From Blastomussa wellsi (Eukaryota; Cnidaria; Anthozoa; Scleractinia; Plerogyridae), in assembly GCA_947652115.1 (NCBI GenBank), contig OX393565.1, positions 11,803,929 to 11,867,928 of the forward strand: a DNA stretch of 64,000 nucleotides. The letters run 5' to 3'. Under the pieces are notes generated by a model, which saw only the letters and a list, made by a program, of their open reading frames with translations, ran no database searches and was not told the origin of the DNA. Both the position numbers and the translations under genes were made by a program. Every line of letters begins with the position of its first letter. Positions within the stretch are counted from its first letter, which is position 1. Positions 61,775-64,000 of the stretch are shown piece by piece.

Positions 61775-63540
61775 GTTATAGAGAAGCGAAAAAATATTTA
61801 ATTGAAGTTATTCCTCACCTTCTTCTTCTTCTTCCTCAAATACTTCTTTGAAATGATCAGGATTTTTGGCTACCCCCAAACTAAGCTAATGCCTGAAATG
61901 GCTGCAATGTTATAGTTAACTGTTGGAAGTCTGGGACTTTCCACATTTTGTTATACAACATTATAAAAATATATTCAAATGAATTTTTATGCCACCTCGG
62001 TTTTACAGTGCTTGACACTAACTTTTCAGCTTACTAGCCTTGTGAGTAGTGACAACTTAGCTGTCACTAGTCAAAAAATTTTTTTACTAGCCCAGTGTTG
62101 ATGTTGGCTTGGTACAATAACAGTTGATCCCTAGCAAGACTCGGAAGCACAAAGCAAGCGACTTTCTTTAAATACATAATGTTGGCAATTGCATTGTTCT
62201 GAAATCAGTTTCAAAAATAAAACAATTTTTGTGGAACATAGTCTGGTAGCATAAGATGTCCATGATGAAATTCTGATCTTCAGTTTCCGAAGCAAAGTGT
62301 TTGTTTTTGTCTTGCCTGAGGAAGACATTTTGTTCATTTTGTTTACTAGCTAGCCAAAGTGGCTAGTGGAAATCGAAAACCTACTAAACAAAATTTCTAC
62401 TAGTCTGTGGCTAGTTGGCTACCGTTTGTGTTGAGCCCTGGGTTTAATCAACATCGTACTCATCTTGGGAAAGTTCACCAGCGTAATCTTCAAAAACCGC
62501 TTTCAAAGTCTTCCATGAGGGAGTGTAAAAAAAGCACAATTTCAGTCACTCAAATATCATTGGAATGTCCATTATGTCTTTGTTTCTTTTCTTGCAAAAT
62601 CGATCAAATATCTTGTTTGAGAGAACAGCCATTTTTCTGCTACTCCAAGGGCCTGAGTAAGAATAACAAAGACTATGTCTTTCTGAGAAATTGGTCACAC
62701 CACGTGTTTAGAGCGAACTGCTGTGGATCAAATGTCTTTTAAAAATATCCCATTGTATTCGCTTATATCGAATGAAGGGTCGCTGAGAAAGTGTTTGTCT
62801 CCAAGTGCCCATGAAGCGAAATGTTTTCTGCATAACTTGAAAGTTCACTCTTTGAAATACACAATTCCAAAGTTTAAGAATTCTACGATAAAAATTGTCG
62901 ATTTTATAAGTGCTAAAAGTTGGCTAAAACTGCCTTCAAGAATGTCCAAAGGACTGGGTCCGAATTTATTGCGAAAAGCCAACCTGTGACGTCAGTTTGT
63001 TTGCAGCTGTTCGTCTCCTGTGACTGATATTGAGAGACTTTTCAGGAGAGAGAGCTCAAATTTTGTTATTCTGAATAGAATAGTTTTCGGAATTATCGAA
63101 GAGGTCTACATAAGATATTTTGAAGACGAACCACTGGCCGACATCGAAATTGAACACGAAGCTTGGAGGAGGAAACTGCTGCTCGCAGGATATATTAAAA
63201 TGGACTACCTCTGGCAGCATAGCAGGGCAGGATGCGAGGGGAAGTTACAGCGAACGTGGTTTGTATAATTTTGATAGCACTTATGGCTATGGCTTCATGT
63301 GAATTCTCGCAATATTGAACCTTGTACTGCTGTTACAGCACTTAGTGTATCGAAATTTGGAAGGCTTTTTGAGTTCTATCATCTGCTAAGACAGGTCCAC
63401 AGCATATATATATTTACAATAATTGTGGTTTTGACCCTTGAAAACATATTGATCTTGTGAAAAAGGTTGTTGTTGTTCATCGTGGTATAAAGTATAGTAA
63501 TTAAGGAGTTATCGTTTGTCTCACGATGTAGTCACTTGTG
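61775..63540. other. Mostly non-coding; two unassigned open frames
   Basis: Frames at 62723-62989 (DFISAKSWLKLPSRMSKGLG) and 63020-63268 (FGIIEEVYIRYFEDEPLADIE, given here up to 20 residues) have protein-like composition without a motif that I know. They could be exons of a host gene. The 62000-62440 region repeats the motif ACTAGC several times. Confidence 0.35.
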
Positions 63541-63544
63541 ATGT

Positions 63545-63588
63545 GGACCGCGACGTTTCGGCTGCATACTGCTAGCCTTCATCAGGCG
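63545..63588 (-). ncRNA. Hammerhead-ribozyme-like motif of Penelope-type repeat
   Basis: On minus: CGC, then CTGATGA, a GGCT/AGCC stem with a 10-base loop, GAAA, then CGTC followed by GCG which can pair with the initial CGC (stem I). The core boxes and the GUC cleavage triplet are in the right order for a minimal type-I hammerhead with a palindromic ACGU stem III, as described for Penelope-like elements. One extra A follows CTGATGA before stem II, which may impair folding, so activity is doubtful. Confidence 0.4.
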
Positions 63589-63697
63589 ATAAGGTCGACT
63601 GGCTACGTGTAGCTTTATAAAGCATGGTGCTCCGCTGTGATTAGTGTGTTTCGATCCTCGCTGATCCTAGACCAGTTAGTTGTTCCCTCGGCGGTTC

Positions 63698-64000
63698 GCC
63701 GTTGTGCAGTTCTCTTGTTCTTGTGTTTCTTGATCGTGGGCATCCAAGCTTCAGGAATCTCTATCCCACTATCCCTGTTGATGTTGTTAGGATGAAGTCT
63801 TGCGTGAATAGCCTCTTAATTACCATATTGATCTCATTCCCATGTTGCAAATACTGTTCCGTGAAGACCAATTTTTCTTATTTGTGTAATTTATGCATCG
63901 TTGAGGCTATATCAGTAAAATGAAAAGGGTAATTCAATGTAAAGCGGCCGTTGTGCAGTTCTCTCGTTCTTGTGTTTCTTGATTGTGGGCATCCAAGCTT
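63698..64000. repeat. Direct repeat, 54 bp (63698-63751 and 63947-64000)
   Basis: GCCGTTGTGCAGTTCTCTTG...GGGCATCCAAGCTT occurs twice, 52 of 54 bases equal; the second copy runs off the right edge. Together with the hammerhead-like motif upstream it may be the duplicated pLTR of a Penelope-like element. Confidence 0.7.

Overview
The window looks like animal nuclear DNA, most likely from an anthozoan cnidarian such as a stony coral. The support is the mix of families: Polinton/Maverick, BEL/Pao, PAT-type DIRS, CR1/L2/jockey-like LINEs, PIF/Harbinger with a spliced transposase, a possible Penelope-like repeat and many palindromic MITEs. The species call is inference. I recognise no intact single-copy host gene, no rRNA or tRNA gene and no CRISPR array. 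Almost everything nameable is mobile or virus-like DNA, much of it nested and broken.

Layout. 1-1676: 5' part of a Polinton/adintovirus-type DNA polymerase relic (minus strand), running off the left edge. 2202-2350: a 21-bp tandem repeat. About 2690-3119 and 12232-12790: the two halves of one LINE reverse-transcriptase ORF (minus strand), split by a 9.1-kb Polinton at 3120-12231 with about 410-bp terminal inverted repeats and a perfect 6-bp target duplication, TGTAAG. An 81-bp MITE with an 11-bp duplication sits in the left half. 13205-14680: 3' part of another polymerase relic. 14690-21060: non-coding with several MITEs. 21128-30279: a Polinton-like polymerase N-terminus, a 25-bp minisatellite, a BEL/Pao retrotransposon (22365-28273) inserted in that minisatellite with TSD CCGCT, and a helix-turn-helix/coiled-coil gene whose linker contains minisatellite units. 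30220-31870: an AT-rich island with broken virus-like ORFs, including a possible zinc-ribbon transcription factor. 32306-37404: PAT-like DIRS element with split direct repeats. 37651-41860: LINE invaded by a hairpin MITE and a TTAA-flanked palindromic element. 42838-43220: BEL/Pao integrase fragment. 44993-46137: TIR element. 46340-48857: 5'-truncated LINE with a 753-codon open RT frame. 50060-56570: MITEs and a RecQ-like helicase fragment. 56585-58534: PIF/Harbinger element. 59002-61770: a third Polinton-like relic (polymerase N-terminus on plus, integrase on minus). 63545-64000: Penelope-like repeat with a hammerhead-like motif.

The Polinton is the most informative part. It retains, left to right, the C-terminal part of a protein-primed polymerase (minus), an integrase tail, a putative minor capsid protein, a double-jelly-roll-type major capsid protein, an adenain-like protease, a packaging ATPase, several small basic ORFs, a parvovirus-VP1-like phospholipase A2 ORF and one minus ORF. 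A deletion joins polymerase to integrase, and most genes carry stops or frameshifts. Even so, consecutive plus-strand genes meet at ATGA or TGATG overlaps, which suggests coupled translation of a polycistronic transcript. The genes would have formed a virion-forming, integrating element; this copy cannot be autonomous.

Stops and frameshifts are frequent in every element. Point nonsense changes indicate real decay, but part of the indel load could be assembly error.
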